Assembly (NCBI GenBank): GCA_050949865.1
Contig: JBMNGN010000001.1
Coordinates: 434,001 to 498,000, forward strand
Direction of reading: 5' to 3'
DNA: 64,000 bases
Source of the DNA: JBMNGN01 sp050949865
GTDB taxonomy: Bacteria; Bacillota; Syntrophomonadia; Syntrophomonadales; Syntrophomonadaceae
Shown: positions 34,167 through 43,283 of the stretch, piece after piece
How the letters are laid out: every line of letters begins with the position of its first letter
Numbering within the stretch: the stretch's first letter is position 1
Position numbers and translations under genes: made by a program
The notes under the pieces: model-generated
Told to the model about the DNA's origin: nothing
The model's input: only the letters and a program-made list of their open reading frames with translations
Databases searched by the model: none

Positions 34167-35072
34167 TTAACTATTCCGATTAAGTATATAAAAAGCCAGT
34201 TTCCGCAGAAAATCAGCCTCATCTCCAAAGCCAACCAAACTTTCCATACATTTGTTCACATTATCCCCGGCTAATTTTTCGGACTCATCTAATCCCAACA
34301 GGCTTGGGTAAGTTGTTTTACCGTTTTTTTCATCACTGCCAACCGGTTTGCCAATTAATACTTGGTTGCCGCGAATATCAAGTATATCATCAATTATCTG
34401 AAATGCCAAACCGAAATGGTAGGCATAATTGTCAAGGGCTGTTAGAACCGGTTTACTTGCACCGCATAAAATTGCCCCTGAACGGAGGGAAGCTCTAAAC
34501 AATTCACCGGTTTTTAAACAGTGCATGGTAGCAAGGGTTTGATAATCAATATCCTTTCCTTCCGACTCCAGGTCTATAACCTGCCCGCCAATCATGCCGC
34601 GGCTTCCCACCGCCCTGGCAATCTCTTCGATTACTTTCAGCAAGTTAGTTGGTGCAATTTCCTGGTTCAGGCGACTACCAGCCAGTATTTCAAAAGCCAG
34701 GGTAAGCAGGGCATCCCCGGCCAGAATTGCGTTGGCCTCGCCAAACACCTTATGGCAGGTGGGTTTTCCCCTCCGGTAATCATCATTGTCCATAGCCGGC
34801 AAATCATCATGGACCAGGGAATAGGTATGGATCATTTCAACCGCACAGGCGACTGGTATTGCGGATTCAATCTTGCCCCCTGCAATCCGGGCTCCTTCAA
34901 GAACCAGGATGGGTCTCAATCTTTTACCGCCGTTGAGTACCGCATACTCCATAGCCTCATGAATAATCCGGGGATAAGGATTCTCAAAGCTTAAGTACCT
35001 CTTGAGATGAGAATCAATTAACTCTTTTCTTGCTTCTAATTCCGAGGCAATTAATTTCATATCAGAAACCAT
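34167..35072 (-). CDS. ispA: Polyprenyl (farnesyl/geranylgeranyl) diphosphate synthase
   Basis: It condenses isopentenyl diphosphate with allylic diphosphates. About 301 residues. The first aspartate-rich motif is in HDDLPAMDNDDYRRG near residue 85 and the second in FQIIDDILDIRG near residue 225. Product length (C15 or C20) cannot be fixed by eye. I chose the ATG at 35070-35072, preceded by AAAGGAAAG; the GTG at 35090 lies upstream of that site. Situated between xseB and OLE RNA. Confidence 0.94.
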   Translation of the reverse strand: MVSDMKLIASELEARKELIDSHLKRYLSFENPYPRIIHEAMEYAVLNGGKRLRPILVLEGARIAGGKIESAIPVACAVEMIHTYSLVHDDLPAMDNDDYRRGKPTCHKVFGEANAILAGDALLTLAFEILAGSRLNQEIAPTNLLKVIEEIARAVGSRGMIGGQVIDLESEGKDIDYQTLATMHCLKTGELFRASLRSGAILCGASKPVLTALDNYAYHFGLAFQIIDDILDIRGNQVLIGKPVGSDEKNGKTTYPSLLGLDESEKLAGDNVNKCMESLVGFGDEADFLRKLAFYILNRNS

Positions 35073-35120
35073 ATTTACTTTCCTTTCCACATTTTACCGG
35101 TATTTACCATTAGTTATTTA

Positions 35121-35360
35121 TTATTGGTTTTCAGGAAAATCTATTAGTTCCAGCTCTCCATTCAAGCTTTTTATCAGCCGCTGAATCTTACCGCTTGCTT
35201 CATTTAGCTCCTGGCGACAAAAAAGTGATAATTCGACTCCTTCCTCAAAGAGTTTTATAGACTCTTCCAACCCCAGTTCTCCGGATTCTATCATTTGCGT
35301 AATTGTATCGATTCTTTTAATCGCATCTTCAAACTTCAGTTTTTCCGGTGTATCTGGCAA
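35121..35360 (-). CDS. xseB: Exonuclease VII small subunit
   Basis: A 79-residue helical protein, LKFEDAIKRIDTITQMIESG, with the family's two helices and the LEESIKLFEEGVELS core. It binds XseA to form exonuclease VII, which degrades single-stranded DNA. It overlaps the 3' end of xseA by 32 bp, so the subunits are translationally coupled. Confidence 0.94.
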   Translation of the reverse strand: MPDTPEKLKFEDAIKRIDTITQMIESGELGLEESIKLFEEGVELSLFCRQELNEASGKIQRLIKSLNGELELIDFPENQ

Positions 35361-36564
35361 AATCCAACCCCTCCTTGCTTTTTACCTCTACCTCCAATTT
35401 TCCGTTATACATCGTAATTTCCAGGTTATCGTTTATTTCTATATCATCTATATATGTTAGTACCCTTTCATCTTTTTTTACCAGGCAATAACCCCGCTGC
35501 ATGATTTTAAGCGGGCTAACCCCATCAAGAGCCATAGCTGCTGCTGCTAACTGGTTCCGATAACCCTCCAGGGCCATCTCCGCTGCCCTGCAGAGGGCTT
35601 GTTGCCTGTTCTGCAGCAGGCTAGAGGAATAAGTGCACATAGTCTCAGGCTGGCTCCAGACCCTTGACATCATTACCCGTTCATACCATTCAAAACTGTA
35701 GTGCATTTTTCGCTGCATAGCTCTGAGCAATGAATTCTGACTTCTGAGAATTAACTCCTCCAGGTTCGAAAAGTCCGGAACCGCAATTTGAGCTGCATGG
35801 GTTGGGGTGGCTGCACGGACATCAGCAGCCAGATCGGCCAGGGTATAGTCCACCTCATGGCCAACCGCTGAAATGATCGGAATTTGTGATTCAAATATGG
35901 CCTGAACCACTTCTTCGCTGTTGAAGGCCATCAAATCTTCAAAAGAGCCGCCCCCTCGACCTATAATAATCAAATCCACCAGGCCTTGAGCATTTAACAT
36001 CCTAAGCCCTTCAGCCAATTCGGATGGCGCATCAGGTCCTTGAACGGAACTGTGGACTATGGTAACCTCTACTTTGCTGTGCCGGTTTTTAATTACCTTA
36101 AGAATATCCCTAAGAGCAGCTCCTTCAATGGAAGTTACGATGCCAATCCTTTTAGGCATTGAGGGAATAGGCTTTTTATATTTTTCATCAAAAACCCCCT
36201 TGGCTGCCAGCTTTTTTTTAAGCTGCTCCAGGTATAGAAAAATGCCTCCCAGCCCGTAAGGCTGAATTTCCTCCACATACAGCTGGTACCTGCCCTGCCG
36301 GGCGAAAACCGAGACATTTCCCCGGACTAATATTTCCATGCCGTTTTCCGGTTTAAACTGTAAATTACGGTTGCGGTTTCTAAACATAACGCAACTGATG
36401 CTGGATTCTTCATCCTTCAGGGAAAAATACATATGCCCGGATTGCTGGTAAAGCTTTAAGCCGGTAATCTCTCCCTTTACCCAAATACTATGTAAAAACA
36501 TATCCTGTTCTAACAGCTGGTTAATATATTTGTTCAATTGGGTAACAGTTATAAACTGGTTCAT
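35329..36564 (-). CDS. xseA: Exonuclease VII large subunit
   Basis: The catalytic subunit of exonuclease VII. The 411-residue protein has an N-terminal OB fold (SIWVKGEITGLKLYQQSGHM) and the catalytic domain with GGGSFEDLMAFNSEEVVQAI and AVGHEVDYTLADLAADVRA followed by TPTHAA. Length and motifs are complete. It starts 4 bp inside the end of folD. Confidence 0.96.
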   Translation of the reverse strand: MNQFITVTQLNKYINQLLEQDMFLHSIWVKGEITGLKLYQQSGHMYFSLKDEESSISCVMFRNRNRNLQFKPENGMEILVRGNVSVFARQGRYQLYVEEIQPYGLGGIFLYLEQLKKKLAAKGVFDEKYKKPIPSMPKRIGIVTSIEGAALRDILKVIKNRHSKVEVTIVHSSVQGPDAPSELAEGLRMLNAQGLVDLIIIGRGGGSFEDLMAFNSEEVVQAIFESQIPIISAVGHEVDYTLADLAADVRAATPTHAAQIAVPDFSNLEELILRSQNSLLRAMQRKMHYSFEWYERVMMSRVWSQPETMCTYSSSLLQNRQQALCRAAEMALEGYRNQLAAAAMALDGVSPLKIMQRGYCLVKKDERVLTYIDDIEINDNLEITMYNGKLEVEVKSKEGLDFARYTGKTEV

Positions 36565-37400
36565 AATAACCCCCGCCTGGCTTTAGCTGCCTTAGTCAGG
36601 TTCTCCATTAATTTAGCAATTATGAGCGGCCCGATACCACCGGGCACAGGTGCCAGATAGCCTTCTGCTTCCCCTAAGGCTGCGGGGTCTACATTGCCGC
36701 AGGACTTGTTATCATGCCAGTAAAATCCTGCATCAATAATTACTGCCCCTGGATTAATATGCTCTCTTTTGACCACCAGGGGAGCTCCTTTTTCAAATAT
36801 AAACCCGTCGCTTCCAATCAGTTTCTGGGGTATATACTCTGGCAGCACATGGACATGGCAGCCCTTTTTAATCAAAATAATCGACAGGGGCAGGATTAAG
36901 TCAAAGGAATCGCCAACCAGGGTTACCTGTTTTCCTTTAAGGTTGTCCAAGTATCGTTCAAGGATCTCCAGGCAGGCTAAGGCCCCACAACTTATAAAAC
37001 CCGGGTTGGAGCACAGCAATCTGCCCAATGTTACCGGGTTAAAGCCGTCAACATCTTTTGTAATGTCGATAGCTGACAGAAACTCCTCTTGATAATTCTC
37101 CAGCTTTTTGCCTATGGGCAGCTGAAGCAATATTCCGTCAATATCCGGATCAGTATTCAGGATGGATATCTCTTCCAACAACTTTTCCCTGTCCGTATCT
37201 TCCGGGAGATGCAAGGTGCGGCATTTACCTCCAATTGCGGCCGCCGCCTGTTCTTTAAGCCTGATGTACACCAGGTTTTCCTGGTTCTGGCCCACGTTAA
37301 TTATAGCCAGGTGAGGAACTAACCGGTTGGAAGCATTTTCCTCACGCAAACGATTTTTTATTTCATCAGCGATGCTTTTGCCACTGATTAACTCCATCAT
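36561..37400 (-). CDS. folD: Bifunctional methylene-THF dehydrogenase/cyclohydrolase FolD
   Basis: It interconverts methylene-, methenyl- and formyl-tetrahydrofolate. About 279 residues, with VYIRLKEQAAAAIGGKCR (catalytic Lys region normally YVxxK; here YIRLK), ILLQLPIGKKL, DVDGFNPVTLGRL and APVPGGIGPLIIAKLMEN, all FolD signatures. The ATG pair at 37395-37400 sits just after AGGGGGTG. The NAD(P)-binding GRS motif reads LVGDSFDLILPLS, diverging from the usual VGRSxxVGxP, so cofactor use may differ. Confidence 0.9.
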   Translation of the reverse strand: MMELISGKSIADEIKNRLREENASNRLVPHLAIINVGQNQENLVYIRLKEQAAAAIGGKCRTLHLPEDTDREKLLEEISILNTDPDIDGILLQLPIGKKLENYQEEFLSAIDITKDVDGFNPVTLGRLLCSNPGFISCGALACLEILERYLDNLKGKQVTLVGDSFDLILPLSIILIKKGCHVHVLPEYIPQKLIGSDGFIFEKGAPLVVKREHINPGAVIIDAGFYWHDNKSCGNVDPAALGEAEGYLAPVPGGIGPLIIAKLMENLTKAAKARRGLL

Positions 37401-37419
37401 TTCACCCCCTGTTGGAAAT

Positions 37420-38424
37420 CTACCGGCTATCATCCGGCAAAAGGGATAGGGCAGGTTCCCCTATACCAACCCTATTCAGGCATTTACCCAGCAAGGCAAC
37501 TCCCACCGCATTATCTGTACTTAAATTGGGGTGGGCAAAATAAAGATTTATCCCGACTGCCTTATGCTCCAGCCGCTCCTTTAAGCGGGTTTTAACCAAT
37601 GAATTAGCCATAACCCCTCCAATCAGCAATACCTTTTTGATTCTATTCAATTTGGCTTGTTGTAAAATCGCCTTTTCCAATGTGTTAGCCACGGTTCTAA
37701 ATAGAGCAAAGGCAATCTCAGCTGGGGTTTCCCCCTGATTCCACATTTTCAGCGCTCGAGTTTCTGCACCGGAAAACGAAAATCCTCTCTCGTCCACTGA
37801 AGCAGGAATGCGCAAATTTCTTTGTTTGGCGTTTAATGCTAACTCTTCCATAGCCCTCCCGGCAGGAAAAGGCAATCCCATAGCCACTCCTACTCTATCT
37901 ATAAGCTGCCCGGCATGCAAATCCTTGCCCTGCAGTCTGGGAGTAATATTTAAGAGCCGGGTTGGACTCCATTCAGCCAAGACTATTTCCGATGTCCCCC
38001 CCGAAAAATGAACTGCCAGGAACTCCCCCAGATTCATTAAATCCGGATTACTCTTCAAACCAGCCATGATATGCCCTTCTTGATGGCTGACATGGTAGAG
38101 GGGGACTCCCAAAAGGGCACTTAATACCTTGGCCTGGGATATACCGGCATTAAAAACCGGCATATAACTTCCAGGTATGCGGCGGGGAAAAGCGCTAACC
38201 GCAATAGCGGCAACCTGTCTGTAGCTGGGTTCGGAAAAAATGCGGTCAAATAATAGCGGGAGGTTTTTTAAATGATGGAATAATGCTTCTGACTGGCGCA
38301 AACCGCGGCTTCCTTTTTTAACATGGATTGCTAATCTTTCATCAACTAATACCCTTAGTTGTTTATCGACCAGAGCTGCTGAGGTTGTATAGGCACTTGT
38401 ATCAATCCCCAGATAATAACTCAT
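37420..38424 (-). CDS. TsaD/Kae1-like ASKHA protein (paralogue)
   Basis: A 334-residue protein of the glycoprotease/Kae1 family. It has the ATPase start YYLGIDTSAYTTSAALVD, the metal motif HQEGHI near residue 114, FSGGTSEIVL near residue 141 and VLLIGGVMANSLVKTRL near residue 265. It differs from canonical TsaD in the middle region and sits by nusB, a position this paralogue takes in many Clostridia. True TsaD makes t6A tRNA with TsaB and TsaE; whether this copy does so is not known. It overlaps nusB by 4 bp. Confidence 0.82.
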   Translation of the reverse strand: MSYYLGIDTSAYTTSAALVDKQLRVLVDERLAIHVKKGSRGLRQSEALFHHLKNLPLLFDRIFSEPSYRQVAAIAVSAFPRRIPGSYMPVFNAGISQAKVLSALLGVPLYHVSHQEGHIMAGLKSNPDLMNLGEFLAVHFSGGTSEIVLAEWSPTRLLNITPRLQGKDLHAGQLIDRVGVAMGLPFPAGRAMEELALNAKQRNLRIPASVDERGFSFSGAETRALKMWNQGETPAEIAFALFRTVANTLEKAILQQAKLNRIKKVLLIGGVMANSLVKTRLKERLEHKAVGINLYFAHPNLSTDNAVGVALLGKCLNRVGIGEPALSLLPDDSR

Positions 38425-38822
38425 TTTCTTTCACCCATAATTTTGTCCAGAATGGCATTAACCAGGGAGGTTAATCCCTGATCTCCATATCTCTTGGATA
38501 TTTCAAGGGCCTCATCTATGGCAATAGGCGGCTGGGAGTTTTCCATATACAAAATCTCATATCCGGCCACCCTCATAATACTTCTTTCCACCGGAGGTAT
38601 TCTCTTAATATTACAATCCCGTGCATATCGGCTTAGTTTTTTATCTATGTCATCGATATTCTTCAAGCATCCTTCAATTAAATCCCAGGAAAATTGGCGA
38701 TCCTTTTCTGCCAGGCTTTGGTTTTCTAAGAGGTATTGGAAAGCAGCCTGCGGTTCCGCGTTTACCTGGTCTACCTGATAGAGAACCTTGAAGGCAAATT
38801 CCCGTGCTTTTCTTCTGCTCAA
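38421..38822 (-). CDS. nusB: Transcription antitermination protein NusB
   Basis: A 133-residue all-helical protein that binds boxA RNA with NusE (S10) in rRNA antitermination. RRKAREFAFKVLYQVD at the start and PPVERSIMRVAGYEILYMEN are family hallmarks; the C-terminus ends in ALEISKRYGDQGLTSLVNAI. I chose the TTG at 38820-38822, with AAGGGTG seven bases upstream, which also avoids overlap with the DUF2273 gene. Confidence 0.94.
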   Translation of the reverse strand: MSRRKAREFAFKVLYQVDQVNAEPQAAFQYLLENQSLAEKDRQFSWDLIEGCLKNIDDIDKKLSRYARDCNIKRIPPVERSIMRVAGYEILYMENSQPPIAIDEALEISKRYGDQGLTSLVNAILDKIMGERK

Positions 38823-38835
38823 TACTTTACACCCT

Positions 38836-39060
38836 TTACTCCTTTTCCCGGCTAAAAAGATTTTTAAACCAGTTATCAATATTTTTATTCTCGTCAATAC
38901 GCTTACCTAAATAGTACCCTATTCCAATGAAAAAGATTATAAATAGGGCGCGCCAAAAACCGTAGGTAAGGAAAAGAATACTGGCAACCAGACCCAGGAA
39001 CACACCCAGAGCCTTGCCCCGATGTTCCTCCAGAATTAATAGCAAGATTTTTTCCAACAC
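38836..39060 (-). CDS. DUF2273 small membrane protein
   Basis: A 74-residue protein with one or two hydrophobic helices (GVFLGLVASILFLTYGFW; LFIIFFIGIGYYLG) and a charged tail. It matches the DUF2273 family found with AmaP and Asp23. It may help to anchor the Asp23 complex at the membrane. It lies 14 bp after amaP. Confidence 0.88.
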   Translation of the reverse strand: MLEKILLLILEEHRGKALGVFLGLVASILFLTYGFWRALFIIFFIGIGYYLGKRIDENKNIDNWFKNLFSREKE

Positions 39061-39074
39061 TACAATGACCTCCC

Positions 39075-39611
39075 CTATTTACTGGCCGGCTTGCTTGTAG
39101 TACCAAAATCGTCTACCAGAACCCTTACTTCTGAAACCTGAAGGCCACCATATTTCTCCAGATATTCTTTAACCACCGCCTGGATCTTTTGGCTCATATC
39201 AACGACACTCTGGTCCGGATTGATCATCATATGAATTTTTACTATTATGCCATCATTGCCTTTGTCTACTGATGACTTTATTTCTTTGACTCCTTCTACC
39301 TGCCTGATGGCTTTCATAATAATAACCTTTATGGCCGGTACAGTAATCGATACTTGCCCGGATAAGCTGCTGCTGATAACCACCGATGTTAACCGGGGAT
39401 TACCCTTAATCCCGCTCACCAGGATTGAAACTACCGCCACTAACAAAACTATAGCTAACGTCCCTATAATAACACGGTTCTGAGGAGAACCCAGGGCTAT
39501 AGATATGTAATCTGCCGGTTCAGGCCTGCCGATAGCTGCACCCAATACTAATACGGCCAGGATGATTAACAACAGACTGTAAATAGTAAACGCTATTCTC
39601 CACATTACCAT
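39075..39611 (-). CDS. amaP: Alkaline shock response membrane anchor protein AmaP
   Basis: A 178-residue protein with two N-terminal membrane helices (YSLLLIILAVLVLGAAIG; VIIGTLAIVLLVAVVSILV) and a cytosolic Asp23-like domain (SGQVSITVPAIKVIIMKAIR). In Staphylococcus AmaP tethers Asp23 to the membrane. The order asp23-amaP-DUF2273 is conserved, supporting a cell-envelope homeostasis role. Confidence 0.9.
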   Translation of the reverse strand: MVMWRIAFTIYSLLLIILAVLVLGAAIGRPEPADYISIALGSPQNRVIIGTLAIVLLVAVVSILVSGIKGNPRLTSVVISSSLSGQVSITVPAIKVIIMKAIRQVEGVKEIKSSVDKGNDGIIVKIHMMINPDQSVVDMSQKIQAVVKEYLEKYGGLQVSEVRVLVDDFGTTSKPASK

Positions 39612-39636
39612 CTAGCACCTCTTTTCTGGAAACAAT

Positions 39637-39673
39637 ACAGGTAACCCCCTGGGTAAAGCAGGGGGTTACCTGT
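39637..39673. terminator. Strong stem-loop between asp23 and amaP
   Basis: ACAGGTAACCCCCTG (39637-39651) pairs perfectly with CAGGGGGTTACCTGT (39659-39673) around a seven-base loop. The minus-strand side is followed only by ATTGTTT, so it may be a partial terminator or 3' stabiliser letting asp23 be made in excess of amaP. Confidence 0.65.
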
Positions 39674-39686
39674 TTCAGCCAATTTG

Positions 39687-40097
39687 CTAATCATTATCAA
39701 CCACTGGGTTTGGCTCTGCTTCCGCCTTAGCATCCTTTTCCTTTTTAATCGCCACTGATAAAATATGCACATTAACCCCGGCTACAGTTAAACCGGTCAT
39801 GGTTTGGACAGCCAATTTAATCTCTTTTTGGACATTTTCCGCTACCTTAGGTATGGGATAGCCATATTCTACTACTATAAATATATCGATAGTAGTCCTG
39901 TCTTCATTTATCTCTACCTTGATTCCTTTACCGAAATTCTTTCTACCCAACTTCTCGACCAGGTCGGTTCCCCATCCGCCGCTCATAGCAGAAACACCTT
40001 CAACTCCAGCTGCTGCTAGACCAGCAATGGTTGATACAACCTCGTCAGCGATCCTTATTGAACCTAATTCATTAGTGATCTCCGGTTTAGTTTCCAT
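39687..40097 (-). CDS. asp23: Asp23/Gls24 family envelope stress protein
   Basis: A 136-residue Asp23/DUF322 protein with IRIADEVVSTIAGLAAAGVE at the N-terminus and YGYPIPKVAENVQKEIKLAV in the middle. Such proteins form abundant membrane-associated networks under envelope stress. It has its own promoter and a stem-loop downstream, and precedes amaP. Which of several clostridial Asp23 paralogues it is cannot be told. Confidence 0.92.
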   Translation of the reverse strand: METKPEITNELGSIRIADEVVSTIAGLAAAGVEGVSAMSGGWGTDLVEKLGRKNFGKGIKVEINEDRTTIDIFIVVEYGYPIPKVAENVQKEIKLAVQTMTGLTVAGVNVHILSVAIKKEKDAKAEAEPNPVVDND

Positions 40098-40127
40098 TCC
40101 GTCACCTCCACAATACTTATAATTGCT

Positions 40128-40157
40128 ATTTTAACAGACAATTATTAATATTATCAA
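40128..40157 (-). promoter_or_regulatory. SigA-type promoter of asp23
   Basis: On the minus strand TTGATA (40152-40157) and TAAAAT (40128-40133) are 18 bp apart, about 30 bp before the start codon, which has GGAGGTGA upstream. The rest of 40158-40358 is AT-rich and shows nothing else. Confidence 0.55.
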
Positions 40158-40358
40158 ATCTGTTAAATTAGCCCAATAATATATTTACATTCTATCACTC
40201 ATTCTACTCCAGATAAAGCAGATATAAACCTTTACCCTTTGGAAAACTCCTTTAAAAATGAAGACCCAGGATAAAGAATTCCTAAGCCTAATTATAGAGT
40301 CCAAGTAGTAAATATATAGCTATAGTTATATGTCCTCTATATGTCTTCCCTGCTAAGA

Positions 40359-40898
40359 TTAAGATTCCGTACCTCCCCGCACCACGATACATATCTTATC
40401 CTCACTGCTTTTTGTAGCCCGGGCTATTAACTGAATTAATTCCTGTTCCTTGTCTAATCTCAAATTATCAGCTTGAATTATTACCGTAATGGTATCGGGT
40501 TGAACTATTACCGCGCATTCTGAATAGCCTTTGGACTTGACCAGGCTTTCTGCCCTCATTTCCTTCTCCATATCTTCGGATATGTTCACCAATCTAAGGG
40601 CGGCGGCTGCTCTGGCTTCTTTATCATCGAGATCACTGTTTAAAATGTCTCTTAACATCTCAATCTGCCGGCTTCGCACCCTTTCTCTTTCCATTCGATA
40701 TTCAGCAAAAAACTCCGCTTCTTGATCTATGTTCATTCCCTTACCCATATCGGCTTCTTCTGAGACAAGTGTCTCGGGCAGAGGGCTTTCCTCCACTGCT
40801 GCTTCCTTTTTTATACCGGAATAGGCCTGGCTAACCAGTACTACCAGAAGCAGTCCAGCCAGAGCATATATTCCTGTTTTCTTAAAGTTAACTATCAT
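40359..40898 (-). CDS. spoIIIAH: Stage III sporulation protein AH
   Basis: The mother-cell membrane protein that pairs with forespore SpoIIQ to form the feeding-tube channel. 179 residues, with an N-terminal membrane helix (IYALAGLLLVVLVSQAYSG) and the YscJ/FliF-like extracellular domain at the C-terminus (ECAVIVQPDTITVIIQADNL). AEFFAEYRMERERVRSRQIE is a family hallmark. Last gene of the spoIIIA operon. Confidence 0.93.
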   Translation of the reverse strand: MIVNFKKTGIYALAGLLLVVLVSQAYSGIKKEAAVEESPLPETLVSEEADMGKGMNIDQEAEFFAEYRMERERVRSRQIEMLRDILNSDLDDKEARAAAALRLVNISEDMEKEMRAESLVKSKGYSECAVIVQPDTITVIIQADNLRLDKEQELIQLIARATKSSEDKICIVVRGGTES

Positions 40899-41476
40899 TA
40901 TTCTCCTCCTTTCCTGGGCATCACCCTTACCTTATGAGCAGAAATATTGAGCAGGGTAGCAGCAGCATTAACCAGTTTCTCTTGAACCAAAGGACTGCTG
41001 GCCCCATCTGAGACTATTAGCACCCCCAACACTTCCGGGTATTTCTCCTCAATCAATAGTGGATTTCCTGATGATACCGCAATATCTTGTGTTTGGTTTT
41101 CTTCCCGGCTGCTCTTAGTTACTCCTTTAGAATCCGATTCCTTGGTCTCTCTCATCTCATTTCGAACATTGGTGGCATAAGTTTTGACTCCATCCGAAGC
41201 CAGGGTAATACTTACTTTCACTTCACCTGCTCCCTCAATCTGGGATAGTATCGACTCCAACTCCATGGTATAAGCCGGCTTATTTTGTGGTTCCACCTCC
41301 AGGCTGGCAGGCAGAGGTGTGGTTAACTGGGATCGGTGGCCGGTTGGCCAAAGCAATGCTAGTAAACCAATGCAGATCAAGATAATTAAGACGTATTTCC
41401 GGTTCTTACCTGCAAACAGCGTTCTCTTCTCCCCATCATCAGCATTTTTGGTCTTTCTTATCCATTCATCCAGCAT
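40898..41476 (-). CDS. spoIIIAG: Stage III sporulation protein AG
   Basis: A 192-residue ring-forming component of the SpoIIIA-SpoIIQ channel. It has a membrane helix (YVLIILICIGLLALLWP) followed by the ring-building motif domain: IEGAGEVKVSITLASDG, then a linker, PEVLGVLIVSDGA and TLLNISAHKVRVMPRKG. It directly abuts spoIIIAH and lies three bases from spoIIIAF. Confidence 0.94.
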   Translation of the reverse strand: MLDEWIRKTKNADDGEKRTLFAGKNRKYVLIILICIGLLALLWPTGHRSQLTTPLPASLEVEPQNKPAYTMELESILSQIEGAGEVKVSITLASDGVKTYATNVRNEMRETKESDSKGVTKSSREENQTQDIAVSSGNPLLIEEKYPEVLGVLIVSDGASSPLVQEKLVNAAATLLNISAHKVRVMPRKGGE

Positions 41477-41479
41477 TTT

Positions 41480-42058
41480 TTACCCTCCTTTAAACTCGAT
41501 TGATATATCAACCCCTTCGAGTCCATAAAAATTGTTTAACACCCCGTTTATTTTCTTTTCTAAAGCCCTGGTATCTGGTTCTAACAGTATGGTACGGGCT
41601 TCCAACGGCAGCTGTAAGCTGGATTCGGCTACCGGTTGCGGTTCAGTGGTAACCACCAATTTCACCCCGGTTATTAATCCCTCCTCCCCCATTTCAACCT
41701 TAGCTTCAACAACCTTTACCCCGGGGACCAGCATGACTACCGCTTCAATTTGGCCTTGAAGCTTATTCTTAACCAGCTGGACATTTTTTTCGGTAATCTC
41801 CTGATTAAGCTGCATACCCTTATGCACCATCTGTTCCGTTCCTGCAGCATCGATTTTGTAATCCCACATCTGGACGCTTAAATTTTTGCTGGCAAACAAA
41901 AGGGACAAGGTAGGATTTAAGACAGCTACAATGACAAATAACCCTATGGCAAAGCGCACAAATGGCTTTATCTTACCATCTGGCAACAATATTTCAAGAA
42001 AACTGGCTACCATTACAATGACTATGACATTGCGGACAATTTCTAATAATGTGGACAT
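41480..42058 (-). CDS. spoIIIAF: Stage III sporulation protein AF
   Basis: A 192-residue protein with two N-terminal membrane helices (IVRNVIVIVMVASFLEILLP; FVRFAIGLFVIVAVLNPTL) and a small extracellular alpha/beta domain (VVEAKVEMGEEGLITGVKLV). Structure and length match SpoIIIAF of the same channel complex. Confidence 0.93.
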   Translation of the reverse strand: MSTLLEIVRNVIVIVMVASFLEILLPDGKIKPFVRFAIGLFVIVAVLNPTLSLLFASKNLSVQMWDYKIDAAGTEQMVHKGMQLNQEITEKNVQLVKNKLQGQIEAVVMLVPGVKVVEAKVEMGEEGLITGVKLVVTTEPQPVAESSLQLPLEARTILLEPDTRALEKKINGVLNNFYGLEGVDISIEFKGG

Positions 42059-42067
42059 TATTCCCTC

Positions 42068-43240
42068 CTACCGGAGCATTACAATATGGTTGGATATGCC
42101 GGCCACAATCCCAATCATAATTAAAAACATCAGCCCTACTGCTGCTACTGCCGAAAGCATCAGCATCAAATGTGCACCCATGGTTTCCAATATAGCCGCT
42201 GTTCTTGAATCACCAAGGGGTTCTGCTACTGCTGCCGCAACCTTATAAATGATTGCCAGGGCTACAATCTTGGCCAGGGGGAATACTATGATTCCCAGTA
42301 CAATTAAAACCCCAAAGATACCAAAAGCCTGCTTAAGCAATACCACATATCCTGCAGCAACTTCGATGGTGTCCGAAAACATTTTTCCTATCACGGGAAT
42401 CGCGTTATCAGCAACATACTTGGTAGTCCTTAAAGCTACCTTGTCTAAGGCTGAGGCATATATAGCTCTTATAGTAACTATCCCTACGAAGACGGTTACA
42501 AAAAACCCCAGGGAGATTTTAGCCAGTTCCCCGAAAAATTTGGCCAATCTCTGTACTTTCAAACCCTCGGACATCTGGTTGACTAAGCTTAATACGGCTG
42601 ACATAATAATCAAGGGAAATACTACATGCTTTATGGCATTGGCAAAGGCCGCAGCAGTAGTCATCAAGATTGGAAAAAGAATAACCGAGGCATTGATGTT
42701 GCCTAACCCTGCAGTAAGTACCAGCATTTGGGGCAACATTCCCAGCATAAAGGCTACCATATTGTCAATGGTTTGCTGGCCGATGCCTAAGACTATCTTA
42801 AATGAGCCCAAGGCTATGGCACATAGGGCTAAAAAGCAGGCCAAATATGATATTTGCCCCACCCCAGCCGAAAAAGATGTCTGGACATTTATCAGAAGAG
42901 CAGCAATTACTGACAGGATCAGGAGTTTACCCAAAAGATCTGAATTGGCTATAATCTCCTTAAAAAGGTATTTTACCAGGTTTTGCCCGGCTTCCAGTCC
43001 ATTAAATTCCCAGTCACCTTTAACAAAATCAATAAACCATTCTTTTACTGGGGTTGAATCTATATAAGAGCTTATTTCCCCATCAATCTGACTTTTATAT
43101 TCCTCCATTATCTCCAAATCAATACTTTTCATAGTATCCTGGAAAGAAAAACCAGGTTGGTCCTCCGGGCCATCGGCTGCCAATGTGGGCAATGGCAGCA
43201 ACAGGAATATTATTATTAGAAACATTACAGCTTTCTTCAT
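42068..43240 (-). CDS. spoIIIAE: Stage III sporulation protein AE
   Basis: A 390-residue polytopic membrane protein with a cleavable-type signal (MFLIIIFLLLPLPTLAAD) and about eight later hydrophobic segments. MLPQMLVLTAGLGNINASVI and DNAIPVIGKMFSDTIEVAAG are characteristic. It resembles transporter-like proteins and is essential for the SpoIIIA complex in Bacillus. Confidence 0.95.
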   Translation of the reverse strand: MKKAVMFLIIIFLLLPLPTLAADGPEDQPGFSFQDTMKSIDLEIMEEYKSQIDGEISSYIDSTPVKEWFIDFVKGDWEFNGLEAGQNLVKYLFKEIIANSDLLGKLLILSVIAALLINVQTSFSAGVGQISYLACFLALCAIALGSFKIVLGIGQQTIDNMVAFMLGMLPQMLVLTAGLGNINASVILFPILMTTAAAFANAIKHVVFPLIIMSAVLSLVNQMSEGLKVQRLAKFFGELAKISLGFFVTVFVGIVTIRAIYASALDKVALRTTKYVADNAIPVIGKMFSDTIEVAAGYVVLLKQAFGIFGVLIVLGIIVFPLAKIVALAIIYKVAAAVAEPLGDSRTAAILETMGAHLMLMLSAVAAVGLMFLIMIGIVAGISNHIVMLR

Positions 43241-43283
43241 GAAACCTCATCCTTGTTCAATTGGTACCACTGGTTAGGTGCCG

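Noticed and set aside
42249..43067. Long plus-strand ORF of 272 codons
   Set aside because: It is the antisense of spoIIIAE, a confident gene; its sequence is low-complexity Ile/Thr/Pro typical of antisense frames.
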